Source: Flammulina velutipes
Lineage: Eukaryota; Basidiomycota; Agaricomycetes; Agaricales; Physalacriaceae
Assembly (NCBI GenBank): GCA_011800155.1
Contig: CM022371.1
Location: 2,294,001 to 2,358,000 of the forward strand
DNA: 64,000 bases
Reading direction: 5' to 3'
Every line of letters starts with the position of its first letter. Within the stretch, counting starts at the first letter, position 1. Shown here piece by piece: positions 46,070-57,186 of the stretch. Under the pieces are notes generated by a model. That model saw nothing but the letters and a program-made list of their open reading frames with translations. It was not told the origin of the DNA and did no database searches. The position numbers and the translations under genes are program-made.

Positions 46070-48425
46070 ATGTCTGTTTTCTCAAGGGCGAGAGTAGTTC
46101 TATGGGGAGAAATACCCTCAACTAAGGAGGAGGCCAGATTGCTCTTCAAGATAGATTGGTTCATTCTCAGCTACTGCTGCCTGATGGTACTTGTCTTGGC
46201 TTTCTCTTCACCTCAGTGGGACCCTCATGCATACACTCACGGAACAGTACTTCACGAACTGTATGTGTCCTTCTCTTCTTGGCTGCCTGCCGCCTTTCTC
46301 ACCTGTCGTGACAGATCTAGATCGGTCCAATATTCTCAACGCCTACGTCTCTGGCATGAAAGAGGAATTGAATATGTATGGCACTGAACTAAATGTAAGG
46401 CCTAGGCTCGCATTCTGATATTTTGACATGACTAAAGCTTTCGACTCAAGAAAATCAACACAATTTTCACCTGTGGCTATATCGTCGGAATGATTCCCAG
46501 TGCGTCATCAATCTTTGCGCCATTTTTGGTTTTTACGTTGCATCTCTGACAGATTTTTAGACAACATGATGCTTCAGATTATCTCACCGCGTATATGGCT
46601 GCCATCCATGCAGATTGTATGGGGCGTGCTGACATTTTGGTTCGTCTCTCGAAGCCGAAGTCCTGCGCCACACTAATCAAAAGAGACAGCACCAGCGCAG
46701 TGCATAATGTCGAGTCGGTATGTGATCTGTTATGTGGTCTATCATGACTGAGCTCACTTGGCAGATTTACGCCATCCGTTTCTTCCAAGCGATGGCTGAA
46801 TCCTCGACCTTCGTAGGAACACATTATATCTTGGGATCGTTCGTGATTTCCTTGGCGGGTGTAACATTGTTTTAGACTCCTATATCTCAGATGGTACAAG
46901 CCTGGCGAGTTGGGAAAACGGTCGGGCATATTCACCAGTTCAGGCCTAGTGGGTACTCTGTTAGTAGTTTTTCCCACCCTTTACCTTTCGGGCCACTGAT
47001 GTTCCTTACAGCTTCTCGGGTGTATTACAGGCTGCAGTATACAAGTATGATGGTCACACAACTTGAAATCTGACGTCTCTCAATCAATCCTTTTTTTAGG
47101 CATCTCAATGGTGTAGCAGGAAGAAGCGGATGGCGTTGGCTGTAAGGCTGTCCATCTCCTTTCACATACTAAGGAACCCTAATTATTTGTTAGGTTCATT
47201 ATAGATGGTGTTATCACCCTCCCGATTGCGCTCTATGGCTTCCTCATTTTCCCAGACGTACCAACGACAACGAAAGCCTCTTATCTTTCAATTGAAGTGA
47301 GCCAGCCCTCGTTTCGTTTGTGAAGCACCTTCGACTTTGGTAGGAACGAAAACTAGCGTCCAGTCGTTTACTAGGTCACCTACAAGTAGCGCGCGATCCT
47401 GTGACATTTGGGACATTCAAGAGGATCTTGAGCAAGTGGAGATGGTATGGGTGTAGCCTTCTGGTGCGTCTATCATTTTATTGACTCCACAAGTGTTCAT
47501 CATGTTCGAGTCTAGTTCGCAATATCCGGTGAGACGGAATGCTTCGGGTCTAACAACATATGGGCCAATGGATGAAAGGTACGTGTATCATTCAATGTCC
47601 AAGTAATACATCTCTTATATAACTCGTATCAAGCTGTGGGCGGATATACAGTGGAACAGATCGGTAGGCATTCATTCTAGTGAGAGAAGATGACGGATTC
47701 ACTGCGTTTCATGTAGATTACTACCCTTCAGGTGCTACAGCTTTTGCCATCGCATCTACTTTGATATGCGCCACATGGACGGACCACACACGTGTTCGGT
47801 GGCCTGTGTTGGTCTACATAGCAGCCGCATGCATAATCTCCGGCGCATGCATTCTTGTCTGGGGTAGCCCTACAGCCCTCAAATATTTCGCCTTCTGTAC
47901 GTTCTCATTTGCCTGTCTCGTTTGAGTGAAATGAATGGCCTTGTAGATATTGCTGGTGCCTCTTTTGCAGGACAGGCTACGACGTTTGCGTACGCCTAAT
48001 CCTCCTTTCGCCTCTCTACGAGCTCTCAACAGTGATTTAGATGGGCCAACCAAATATGCGCGGACGATGATCAAGAGAGAGGTATCGTTTTGGCTTCTAT
48101 GAAGTAAGAAACCACTACCCTACATGAGTGTCCGTGTCATGCTAACGTCTCATCTAGCATGTGGAATAATGTAATCAACGCGTGGTGGTCGCTCGTGTTC
48201 TATCCGGCGACCGACGCGCCTCGATTCCGCAATGGTGCAATAGCCATGATATGTGTGAGTATAGCGACTCTAGGTGTGACATGGCTTGTGTGGTATCTGG
48301 AGCGTCGAGAGAATAGGATACGAGCTAGGACGGCTGAACGCTCCGATGATAAAAGTGTGTGTAGCAGGATTGATCTCGACGACTCTAGGTCACCAAACAA
48401 ATCCGCCGATGTCAAACTGGCTTGA
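46070..48425 (+). CDS. MFS transporter, vitamin H/pantothenate (Vht1/Fen2/Liz1-like) group
   Basis: This is a twelve-helix anion:cation symporter. The ATG at 46070 opens MSVFSRARVVLWGEIPSTKE. The group marker is KIDWFILSYCCLMY followed by LDRSNILNAYVSGMKEELNM, typical of fungal pantothenate and biotin transporters. Next come GYIVGMIPNNMMLQIISPRI, SIYAIRFFQAMAESSTFVGT and SWYKPGELGKRSGIFTSSGL. The second half includes EQIDYYPSGATAFAIAS, ATTFAWANQICADDDQERGI and MNMWNNVINAWWSLVFYPAT. The C terminus is charged (RRENRIRARTAERSDDKS) and ends ADVKLA. About 13 exons are joined by frame. The exact vitamin transported is unknown. Confidence 0.88.
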
Positions 48426-48845
48426 AAGTTTGTAAATAGATGGTAGTAGATCTTGGGCGTTGCAATAGTTGATAGATCGGCGAAGGTCTGTATCACCGTA
48501 TTGTATCTTTGAGTGACTGGCATCGCAGGCCAGGGCAGAAATTTATGATTGCGCCACAATAGTATATTCCTTCAAATAGGAAGAGCATATGTGATAACGA
48601 CTTTGTGTATTCATCACGCAAACATAGTAACCATACACAGAGAAGCACTATTACTGTAGCGAAAAAGATCACTATCGAAGGATCATTCCCGAACGACAGA
48701 TGGACGTCTGCACGGCAAAGGAATTGCGAGGTCAAAGCATGACGATAAAAGCAGGGGGTTGAAGAAATCAACGAGTTCAACGAAAATTAGGAATGAAAGA
48801 ACTCGTGAGGGTGGTATGTAAGTTTAAAAGACAGTTTCGGCTCTG
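48426..48845. other. Convergent intergenic region
   Basis: This stretch of 420 bp lies between the stops of the MFS transporter and the Ser-rich membrane protein. It should contain both 3' UTRs. No gene or structured element is apparent. Confidence 0.5.
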
Positions 48846-50216
48846 TTAGTATGCCTGATGATTGGCGACCTGAATGCATCTTGAGCTGGTATTTAATAAA
48901 ATAGATAATGAACTAACCTTAAGAGGTGCGCCATTTGCAGTCTCCATAACACTACCCTTCTCATTGTAGCTGTCACCAAAGGTGTCCGGCAAAGCGGTGG
49001 CGGGAGCTTGAGTTCTGGGAGGAGGAGATGGTGATTGCCCACGCGTTTCGTATGCTATGTTATACGCCGCGTTATTCTGTCCCGCGTCAGTGTAGTGCTG
49101 GGCAGGACGACCAACGCCGTAAGCGGGGTTGGGAGGTGCATAGGTTGGATATTCAGCGTAGCCCTGTTGGGGATGGTAGTTCATTGGCTGAGCGTAACCC
49201 GTATCATAGTACGCTGTTGGGCCTTGGGGAACCATTGGCTGCTGGTTATGGGATCCATGAGAGATTTGACTGCCATTTCCACGGTAGCTGCCGGCACTGC
49301 TGGAACTACTATTCCTCTTCTCCGAGGACAGGGCTCGTTCCATGTCATCTCTGTAGGTAGTTGCCGCAGAAGGATCAAAGTCGATGGCCTCGTTCATCAG
49401 GGCCTTGCTACGCTTGCGGCGGATGATGAATGTAACGATGGCAATGATAAGTACGAGTCCGACCAGGCCGCAGAGGGCAAAGACGAAGCCTGATAGACCT
49501 TTATTCTCGAGGAAACCCTTGGGAGCGGCCGGGGCCACAGGGTTCGTCTCGACTGGAGCGTCGACAGCTTGCGACACAATCACGGTGCGCGGGACGCCAT
49601 TGGAGGTAACTGTCTCGATGACGAGAGGGGGGGCTGTGGTGGTTGGAGGGAGTGCCGTCGGGGTCGACAAAACGGACGACGAGGACGATCGCGACGTGCT
49701 TGAGATAGTCGACGATGAGAGCACAGAGGAGGACGCCGAAGATGAACTGAACGACGAGGAAGAAGAAGAAGAGGAAATTGTGGAAGACGAAGAACGAGCA
49801 GAAGTTGAAGAAGTTGAAGGAAGAATTCTTGGACATTTAATGAGTTTGTTCGACTCCAAGATAAAGGAACAATGCTCACCTGCTCGACGTACTGGATGTC
49901 GATAATGCCAAAGAGGATGAAGAGGTGGCGCTAGAACATTGAGTTACATTGGTTCATATTGGTTAAATCGAGCACTGACGATGTTTGGGAGGCGGTAAGT
50001 GCGCCTCCCAAGCCTCCAACGGCGCTCGTTACGCCACCGACGACACTGCTGACTACTGAGCCAACGCCGTCGCTGTTAGGATATGTCAATATGCGTACAG
50101 AAGAGGACACAAAAGACGCACACGACACCGCCGATGCCATCTACCACTCCTCCTACGACACCACCAAGACCAAGGCCCTGCCTCTGCACCAAACGATCGA
50201 CAGCTGGTGCATCCAT
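48846..50216 (-). CDS. Ser-rich single-pass membrane protein (Mid2/WSC-sensor-like)
   Basis: The ATG at 50216 opens MDAPAVDRLVQRQGLGLGGV, followed by a Gly/Val-rich part (SVVSSVVGGVTSAVGGLGG). A long Ser/Thr tract (about 50 residues, mostly serine) follows, then a short beta-type segment (LVIETVTSNGVPRTVIVSQ). The membrane helix is GFVFALCGLVGLVLIIAIVT, followed at once by the basic FIIRRKRSKAL stop-transfer. The cytoplasmic tail is rich in Tyr, Pro and Gln (YAEYPTYAPPNPAYGVG) and ends LKVANHQAY after a final splice. O-mannosylated Ser-rich ectodomains of this layout act as cell-wall stress sensors in yeast. No classical signal peptide is evident, so topology is inferred. Confidence 0.75.
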
Positions 50217-50867
50217 TACGATTAGATGAATCAAGTAAAGAGTGTGGGGGTTATGTTTCTTTTTTCAGTGATTGAGAATGAAAGAAAAAGTCGCTTTCAA
50301 CAAGTTGTCAAAGGAGACTCGATGGTAAAAGGTCAAGAAACGAACGCGCTTTATGGCTTCCGAAAAAAGGGAAACGGAGACACGCGATCATTGGAGCGTT
50401 CTTTGTCCGTTGTGGAGCATCATTAAAGTCAAATCACAGTAATGCGAGCATTTCATAGCTTCAGACTGTGTAAGTATTGCTGTAATATCTAGTGAATACA
50501 GTGCTCTACGCTGCGAACAACGCCGTCCCAAACCTCTCAAACGGGCTTGTTTGGCCACGGAAAATCTACAACCAGACCGACGATCTTCCGCATCGCGTCA
50601 AAAGCTGTCAGGATCACATCCATCTTTGTTGTCATGGTATCCCTCATGTGGCGCACAGCCTACAGGGTTGCTTAATACGTAGCGAGACCAACACTGCCTC
50701 CCAGTGTCGACACCGTGAATAGACTTCAGATAATGACCAAGCTCATGAATACAACAAAACTGAGTACAGTACAATCGTATAATAGATACATCAATACGGA
50801 ACCTCTACGCATCGAACACAAAAATCCAACATTCACCACTAGTGGTCGGGAAAGCTATTAGTACTGG
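50217..50867. promoter_or_regulatory. Intergenic region upstream of the Ser-rich membrane protein
   Basis: This is 651 bp between that gene's ATG and the stop of the PKA regulatory subunit gene. Short plus-strand frames here show no family match. It likely holds the promoter on one side and the PKA-R 3' UTR on the other. Confidence 0.5.
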
Positions 50868-52424
50868 GGAGGCCTGGAGCCAATGTGCTTCCCGTAAATT
50901 TCCCCAGCCCGACGCTCCATGATATTCCGCAGAGGACCCAATAGCCGGGTGAACGCCACAGCGTCCAGAGCTGCCACTTTGAGCTTGGGTTGACTCTCAT
51001 CCTTCCGATGAATGGCACTAACGGTTGCAGCACGGGGTTCCAGGGTAAGGAGGGAGAGCTCTGTTGCTAGTTAGTAAACGTTCAGTGCTAGCAAACAGGA
51101 ATTGATTACCTCCAAAGTAATCTCCCTTTTTGTAATGGCTGAGGGTCAATTCTTCGCTCCGCCCATCATCCGTCATCGTAGTTTTTGTAACCACCGCCTC
51201 CCCTTCCTCGACGAAGAAAAAGGTGTCACCCATCTCTCCTTGCCTGACCACCGCCTCTCCATCTTGATACACCCGACTGACAAGCGCATCAGCAATCTTG
51301 CTGCGCTCACTTGCATCCAAAGAACACAGAAGGGTGACAGAGGACAAAAAGTCCTCGTACATTGTCCGCCGACGATGTGCCGCCTTCAAAATGACGGATC
51401 GGAACGTTATTCTGTCCAGCGCCCACAGCGTCGATTCCTCCATGGCCACGACGGATGCCGCCCGCGGATGACCGTACATCAGTGCCAGCTCTCCGAACGA
51501 CGTGCCAGGCTTGCACTCCGCAACCTTCTTCCCAAACTCGGGATGATAGCCAGGCTGAAGAAACTTTTCCTCTCCATCGACAGATGTCGGGTTCCACATG
51601 GGTGGTACTGGATCGGAGCGAATAAAGCAATGCAACATCCCACTCTCCACGACGTAGAAGTAGTCTCCTACGTCGCCTTGTCGAATAACGACCTCATCCT
51701 TTGCCACCTTCTTCTCCTGCATCGCGTTGAGTACACCAGTTTCCTGTTCTTCATCCAGTTCGCGGAAAATGAAGTTGTAGGACATTGAGGCCTTGATGCG
51801 TGCAAGCTGCTCTGGCGTTTTGACAAAGGTTGGAAAGTGCTCTGACCGTATGCTATCCACCAGTATGGATTCGGCAGAGATAGATGAACGGCGTGCGAAT
51901 ATAGAGGGTGAGGGGTTGGGATTGAGCGCAAGGTATTCGTCTAGGCCTATCGTATGATCATTGTACGCGAATGGGTTGGGATTTGTCGTCAGCGGAGACA
52001 TGGGAGGGAGTTCGCGATCATCAACTTGGAACGTTGGAGGTCCTGCGGATGACAGAAGAGCATTGCCTGGGACATCTAGCCTGCCAAATGGACTGGGAGA
52101 AATGCTTGCCCTAGACGACCTGTGGGTGATGTTCCATGGAGCTGGAGGTTCTGGTGTGATGTTCCTATGCGTTGGCATAGGCATACCAGGGATACCACCC
52201 AGATGACCGCTTGAAATTATGGGTGCGTCGCGGTAAAAGTCAATAGGTAGTTCGCGAGCAACATTGGTATTACTCCGAGAAATGACATCCCGAGTCCGCG
52301 AGCGTTGTTCTTCCAGACGTGATTGAAACCAGTTTGCGCAAAATTGCAGAGCGTCCTTGGGCTGTACGCGGTAGACGTCGCGAGACAAGTCCTCGATGAG
52401 AGAGCTGAACGTCGGGGACGACAT
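50868..52424 (-). CDS. BCY1: cAMP-dependent protein kinase regulatory subunit
   Basis: This protein inhibits PKA until cAMP binds. The ATG at 52424 opens MSSPTFSSLIEDLSRDVYRV, the dimerisation/docking helices. A disordered linker is followed by the inhibitor sequence ARRSSISAESI, whose RRSSI core is a pseudosubstrate with serine at P0 (RII-type, autophosphorylated). cAMP domain A carries KPGTSFGELALMYGHPRAAS, and domain B, across the last intron (51060-51110), carries GDYFGELSLLTLEPRAATV. Each has the conserved Glu and Arg of the phosphate-binding cassette. The protein ends HIGSRPPQY. Nearly all of it lies in one large exon. The stop is at 50868-50870. Confidence 0.96.
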
Positions 52425-52666
52425 TTTCGACGATCTGTCCAGACGTTATTGGCGGCAAAAGAGGGAGGCAGTGGCAATAAGAGAACAAGGCGATCAAGTA
52501 GAACAAGAAACTACAATTCGGGTATCTATAGTCACGTGGAACAAAGCAATCTTCTCCCCTTTTACTTGTTGTGCGTTTCATTCCACTATACTTAATGGGC
52601 TTTCTATCCACTACAATCAACATATCATACAAGGAGCTAAATGAATACATTCAAAGCAAATCAAAA

Positions 52667-54340
52667 TCACTCCTCCACCCAATCATTCTCCACGACGCGC
52701 TCAACATACTCGCGGACCCATTCTGGGCGTCGTTCGTGTCTGGCAATCAACTCTCCCCGCCTCTCAAGTCGGGTCCTATTCTCGGGCGTATCACTACCAT
52801 CATCTGGTACGCGCCTGGCATTTGCCTCCGTCCGTATCCTTCCCTCCCTTTGTCTCAACAAAGCTCTTCGACGATCCCAGACCGCAGGATGCAGCGTCGT
52901 GTAAAAGAGCGATGTGAACAAGGAGAGCTTCTGGAAGAACGAAGGCCGATCGTTGTTCGGGCCATCGAGCATTTGCTCCTCCTGGGGGATGTTGATATTG
53001 GCAAAAGAGTCGACAAAACCCGCATGCGGACGTGTAGGTGCGCCTGGCTGCGTGGGACCCGCAGCTACGCGTTCATTTTCCTGGTCGTTGTTATTGTTAT
53101 TGCCAGGAATGGCGCCATTGTTGGCAACGGCGGCGGCCCCAGGTTGCGGTGCATTCCTAGGATTCAGTTGCCGTACATGTCGCGTCCAGATCTCGTACGC
53201 TGCCCAGCCGACGATGAGCACGCCAATCAAGGGTTTCCTCGCAGGTGCAAAGAAGTATAGAAGGAGAGCGATCCGTAGAAGAATGAAGGTGATAGGGAGT
53301 AACATTGGGCGCACTTGTGGCAAATCGGGTGCGGGCATCTGATTGCGCAAACCCTCCAGAATACCATTCTCTCCAGCTTGTATATTCAAGTTGGCAGGTA
53401 GATTTCGAAGGCCAAGCTGTTGAAGGAGGGCCGAAACCTGAGGCGAAATGGCGGAAGAAGTCACAGTGGGAGGAGTGGGATAACGGTGGACTGAGGCCGG
53501 AGGGTCAGACTTTAAGATAGCCAGCGTATATGTGAGCACGCGGAGCGCGTGAACCTGAACAGGTGTCGGCGTCTGCGAGGCGTCTTCTAGTTTGAGGAAA
53601 CTTGCGCCACTGGCGAGATGAGCCCAGATGAATATGTTAGAGAAAACAGAACTTACTCATGAACAACTTGGGTATATTTGACCCCACCAGGCGAATATTC
53701 TGGGAAGTCTTCATCCAAGATGGATGGCCATTCCCAGCCTAGGCTTTCGACGTAGCGGAGGGCGGGCCCTCTCATCAAGTTCGAGGGCTGAGCCACCGGA
53801 ATTCCACGTTGCATTAAGACCTGCAGTGCGGTCTGATGTTTGTGCATCACATAGATTAAATCGACCGCAGGTTGCGGGCTGGTCGATGGCGACTGCGACT
53901 GCAGCTCTCGCAGAAGGTCCTGCGCTAAAGTTGTCGTTGAATGCGGTCGTACCCGGGATGCTTGGGGAGCAGGCGAAGGCGTACTGCTCGGCGCCGGACT
54001 CGATCCTGGAGCAGTAGGGGGGCTGCTTGTCCATGCCGTAGGATGCACTGCCAAGTGCACAGTTCTCGCTTCATCTAGTGTCTTTATGGTCATGTATCAG
54101 TGCATCTTTGGATTATGTGCTCGGGCGGCGTCAACGTACCTTCCATATGATATCAAGCCTCTCCTCATCCTCGAGTATGCGACCCCTGCATATGAGCCGT
54201 TGACCATCTGCGCGAGGTCCTCCCTTACAAGCCGCTTGAATGCTTTGCTTGACTTCGATAACAGTTGCAGATGGGGGAACTTGTATAGTGAAAGAGTGAG
54301 AATACGCAGGTAGCTCAACGCGCAGCTCGACCAGCGACAT
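52667..54340 (-). CDS. HERP/Usa1-like ER membrane protein with N-terminal ubiquitin-like domain
   Basis: This is a candidate scaffold of the Hrd1 ERAD complex. The ATG at 54340 opens a ubiquitin-like domain: MSLVELRVELPAYSHSFTIQ, VIEVKQSIQAACKGGPRADG and QRLICRGRILEDEERL. A Pro/Ser-rich linker follows, then MQRGIPVAQPSNLMRGPALR and a further conserved block (LLQQLGLRNLPANLNIQAGE). Two hydrophobic segments form a hairpin (PITFILLRIALLLYFFA; PLIGVLIVGWAAYEIW), as in HERPUD1 and Usa1. The cytosolic tail is Asn/Gln-rich then basic and ends RVVENDWVEE. The stop is at 52667-52669. Domain order supports the call, and sequence identity to yeast Usa1 is expected to be low. Confidence 0.78.
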
Positions 54341-54655
54341 GGAGTGAGGTTACAAATTCAAGTGATCTGTCTACGTGGAAACACACAGGCTTGACCGTAA
54401 CCGGCATCCGGACCGGCATGCGGCTTGAGTGTGGCCACTTCCAAATTCGAATAGCAGATAACAAGCATGGAACAAGGCACTACAGCTATATAATTAGAAC
54501 CTCTACAATTCATTACATCCATCCTTCACATCTATCATCTGAGGCTACTACGTTCGGTATGCTAGGGCAACCTGACACCGCCCGAGTCCGCTTCGAATTC
54601 TCATATAAGCCTCAAGAACCAGTGAGCTGAGTAAGGCTCGTGTCAACTGCGATAA

Positions 54656-56807
54656 TCAGCCAACTATAGGTATAGAGTGCAGTGTCATGTCCTTACCATA
54701 GACATAGGGCATCTTCTTGCTTAACACATCGACACTGCTCTTGATTACAGCGAGTACATGAGAAACCTCCTCCATGGTGAACAGCGAATATAGTGAGCCC
54801 ATTTCCAATCGCATGACATTCACACAGGCAATCCAGCTAAACTATAACTTCATCAGTTTCGGGGCGCCACGTTTGCGAGACCGAGGGACTCACAGAAATC
54901 ATCGGGCACAGACGAATGTAATCTTCCTCTTTGAAAGACTCGGTGATTTTTAATATTTGTTTTACAGCTTCTACAGCTTCTTGACGAGAATGCTGAGCTG
55001 AAGGTGCAAGAACGGAGTGCAAGTTGATCAAGACACCCAGCAGGAGTAGTTCAGCGACCTTCAATGCTCGGGCGTGTAAATCATCCGAGACCATCAGCGT
55101 GTTCACCAGTCGAGTCTGTACGTGAGCCAAATGAGCCTGTGTCTTGTTGAGGATATTCGTGTACTTCGAATACCATACGTCGGTTCGTGACATGCCTACA
55201 TACATGAATTCAGTTATCTTGTTTAACCCATGCAGATATGGCAACTACTTACAACAGGATTCTTCTGCCCACGTAGAAATGACATCCTCTGCTTCCCGAT
55301 GGTAAAGTAAAGCAATAGCGCGTGCGACGACACAGAAGGATTCCAACGCGAGCACAGAATATAGCTCCTGCAACAAGGTAAGGCTTCGGCTTGCGGATTA
55401 CTATTGACACGCACAGGTAACGCTGCTAATTCTGTATACAAGCCAGCTGAGAAAAGCAGAGGTGTCTTGAACTGGATGTGTTGCGCTTGATCCATGTACA
55501 AGACTTGGCACATGGCAGCAATATCTTCATCCGCACTCAAGGTGACGCTCCTGTAGGTGGATTGTCGTTGGATTGACTGAGCTGTCCCAAGGAGGTGACA
55601 ATCATATTGGAGGACGACATGCGATGCTTTCAGGAGTTGCTCTCGTCCTTCAAATAGCTTCCCTATCGCAAAGAAGAACATGCAGATGATTTGGTGAGCC
55701 TGGTTTGTTGTGAGTACAAGGACGCTTCCTCCTATTTAACAATAGACCTACTTCTATAGCTGTGGTTGGGTCGATAGAGCTTCTCGAATCGTTCAGACAA
55801 TCAAGCGCGTTTTGAAGTTGCACGGTTTCGGTGAGAACTCTGAAGTAACTGGTGTCAGCCTTATTGACGGCACATCCCCATAGCTGGGCAGCATAAAGCA
55901 AGGCCGGATGGATGACAGACGTATTGCCAGATTGGAGTGCGGCCAGTCTTTCCTGTGTTAAACAAAGACCAGTCTGAGCCCGGTGAGAGAGAAACAGAGC
56001 CCGACTGACTTTTGCGATTAGTTCATGGGTGCACACGGACAAGGCATTTGGACATACATCGGGATAATGTCGACCTCGTCGACCATCTGCATTCCCCTGC
56101 TTGCCGCAGGCACAATGCCCAAAAAATCTTCTAAGGGATAGCCTATAGCATTTTGAGAAGCGTTCTGGGCACCCATGGATAGAGATGATGATGTTCCCTC
56201 GCCCAAATCCACTGGAGCCAGAGAGCGAGAGTCGTCGCAATCAATCGCATCGGAGTCATGTTGCTCGTAAGCACGCAGTGCATTTTCGAGTTCCTCTATA
56301 CGCTCTTGTAACTTGGCCCGCACGTTTTGGGAGGCACCATCTTCGTATGTGCAATCATCCTCCTTCCCAGCAACCTTGCAAGTTGAGCAAAATGGTTTAC
56401 TGCCGTCGCATTTCTGCGGTTGGGCGCTTAGCTTGACTCAGACTGCATAATAAGGGACGAACCTTCTTCTTACGGCTGCGGGTTTGCTGAGGTGGGTGCC
56501 AAATGATAAGTTGGACTAGTGCTTACCGACACGCCGTGCATGCAGCGCCCTTCTGTAGAAGGTCTGATCTGGATAAACGACTAGAGCCATTGTCCTCATA
56601 AACGCATTGTAGGGATTTGCGTGCTCGTGCGCAAGAGCTACAGGTGGGGTGCGCTCCGTCACATTTCTATAGCTAGTGAGGGGCTGAAGCTAAGGCCAGA
56701 GGCCAAATTTGACGTACAAGCTTTCGAGATCTACCAATGTCTTCGATATACATAGGCAAAGTTTCGGAAATTCGAACTCACCTGCAAGGCGTACACGGTT
56801 TAGACAT
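54656..56807 (-). CDS. Transcription factor with two tandem Zn2Cys6 clusters (copy A)
   Basis: The ATG at 56807 opens straight into the first cluster: MSKPCTPCRSRKL, then after an intron KCDGAHPTCSSC and ARARKSLQC (CX2CX6CX6CX2CX8C). About 25 residues later a second cluster reads CTACRRKKKKCDGSKPFCS then TCKVAGKEDDC, with the same spacing. A coiled coil follows (LQERIEELENALRAYEQ). The middle-homology-type helical region contains LFLSHRAQTGLCLTQERLAA, ALLYAAQLWGCAVNKADTSY and QVLYMDQAQHIQFKTPLLF. The protein ends MTLHSIPIVG after the last splice, with the stop at 54656-54658. Such factors bind CGG-type sites. A tandem paralogue lies 379 bp upstream. Targets are unknown. Confidence 0.82.
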
Positions 56808-57186
56808 ATACTAGGGAAACTATAAGTCAAGATTGAGCGCTTGAGCACTGAGTCTCTTATTAGATGGTATTACAGAAGATGCGTATAATCAACGACACTG
56901 TCGGCGTTTGGGATCTTTGATCGGATGCCGACGGCATTCGTAAGTTGATCCGCCGGACCGTCAATTGGCAATTGCAGATCGTCAGCGCGTCAAGGCGCGT
57001 CAACAGTCAACGACAAGATTATATACAAACTGCTAAGGATAGAATAGTGATGTATAAGATGGCAACATAATTGATATGGTGTAAGGTTTACTGTAGACAC
57101 GAGCACTGATATATCCTCCTATGGTTGCCGTCAACAGAGGTGAACGTTAGAGCTCAAGCTCAAGGCTCGTCATTGCGCCCAAATAA
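56808..57186. promoter_or_regulatory. Intergenic region between the two Zn2Cys6 paralogues
   Basis: This is 379 bp holding the copy A promoter and the copy B 3' UTR. A CGCGTCAAGGCGCGTCAA direct repeat (about 56988-57005) stands out. No gene is supported. Confidence 0.5.

Noticed and set aside
48846..48920. Unspliced C terminus of the Ser-rich membrane protein (LKVSSLSILLN)
   Set aside because: A GT-AG intron removes this stretch and joins LK to VANHQAY, giving a hydrophilic tail in keeping with the rest. The unspliced reading is kept only as an alternative.
49384..49905. 173-aa plus-strand frame rich in Asp and Glu
   Set aside because: It is the antisense shadow of the Ser-rich tract of the membrane protein gene: TCN/AGC serine codons read backwards give GA-rich codons.
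51102..51788. 228-aa plus-strand frame
   Set aside because: It lies fully antisense to the PKA regulatory subunit exon and shows no family motif.
52571..53260. 229-aa plus-strand frame
   Set aside because: It is antisense to the HERP/Usa1-like gene, whose hydrophobic and domain pattern is clear on the other strand.
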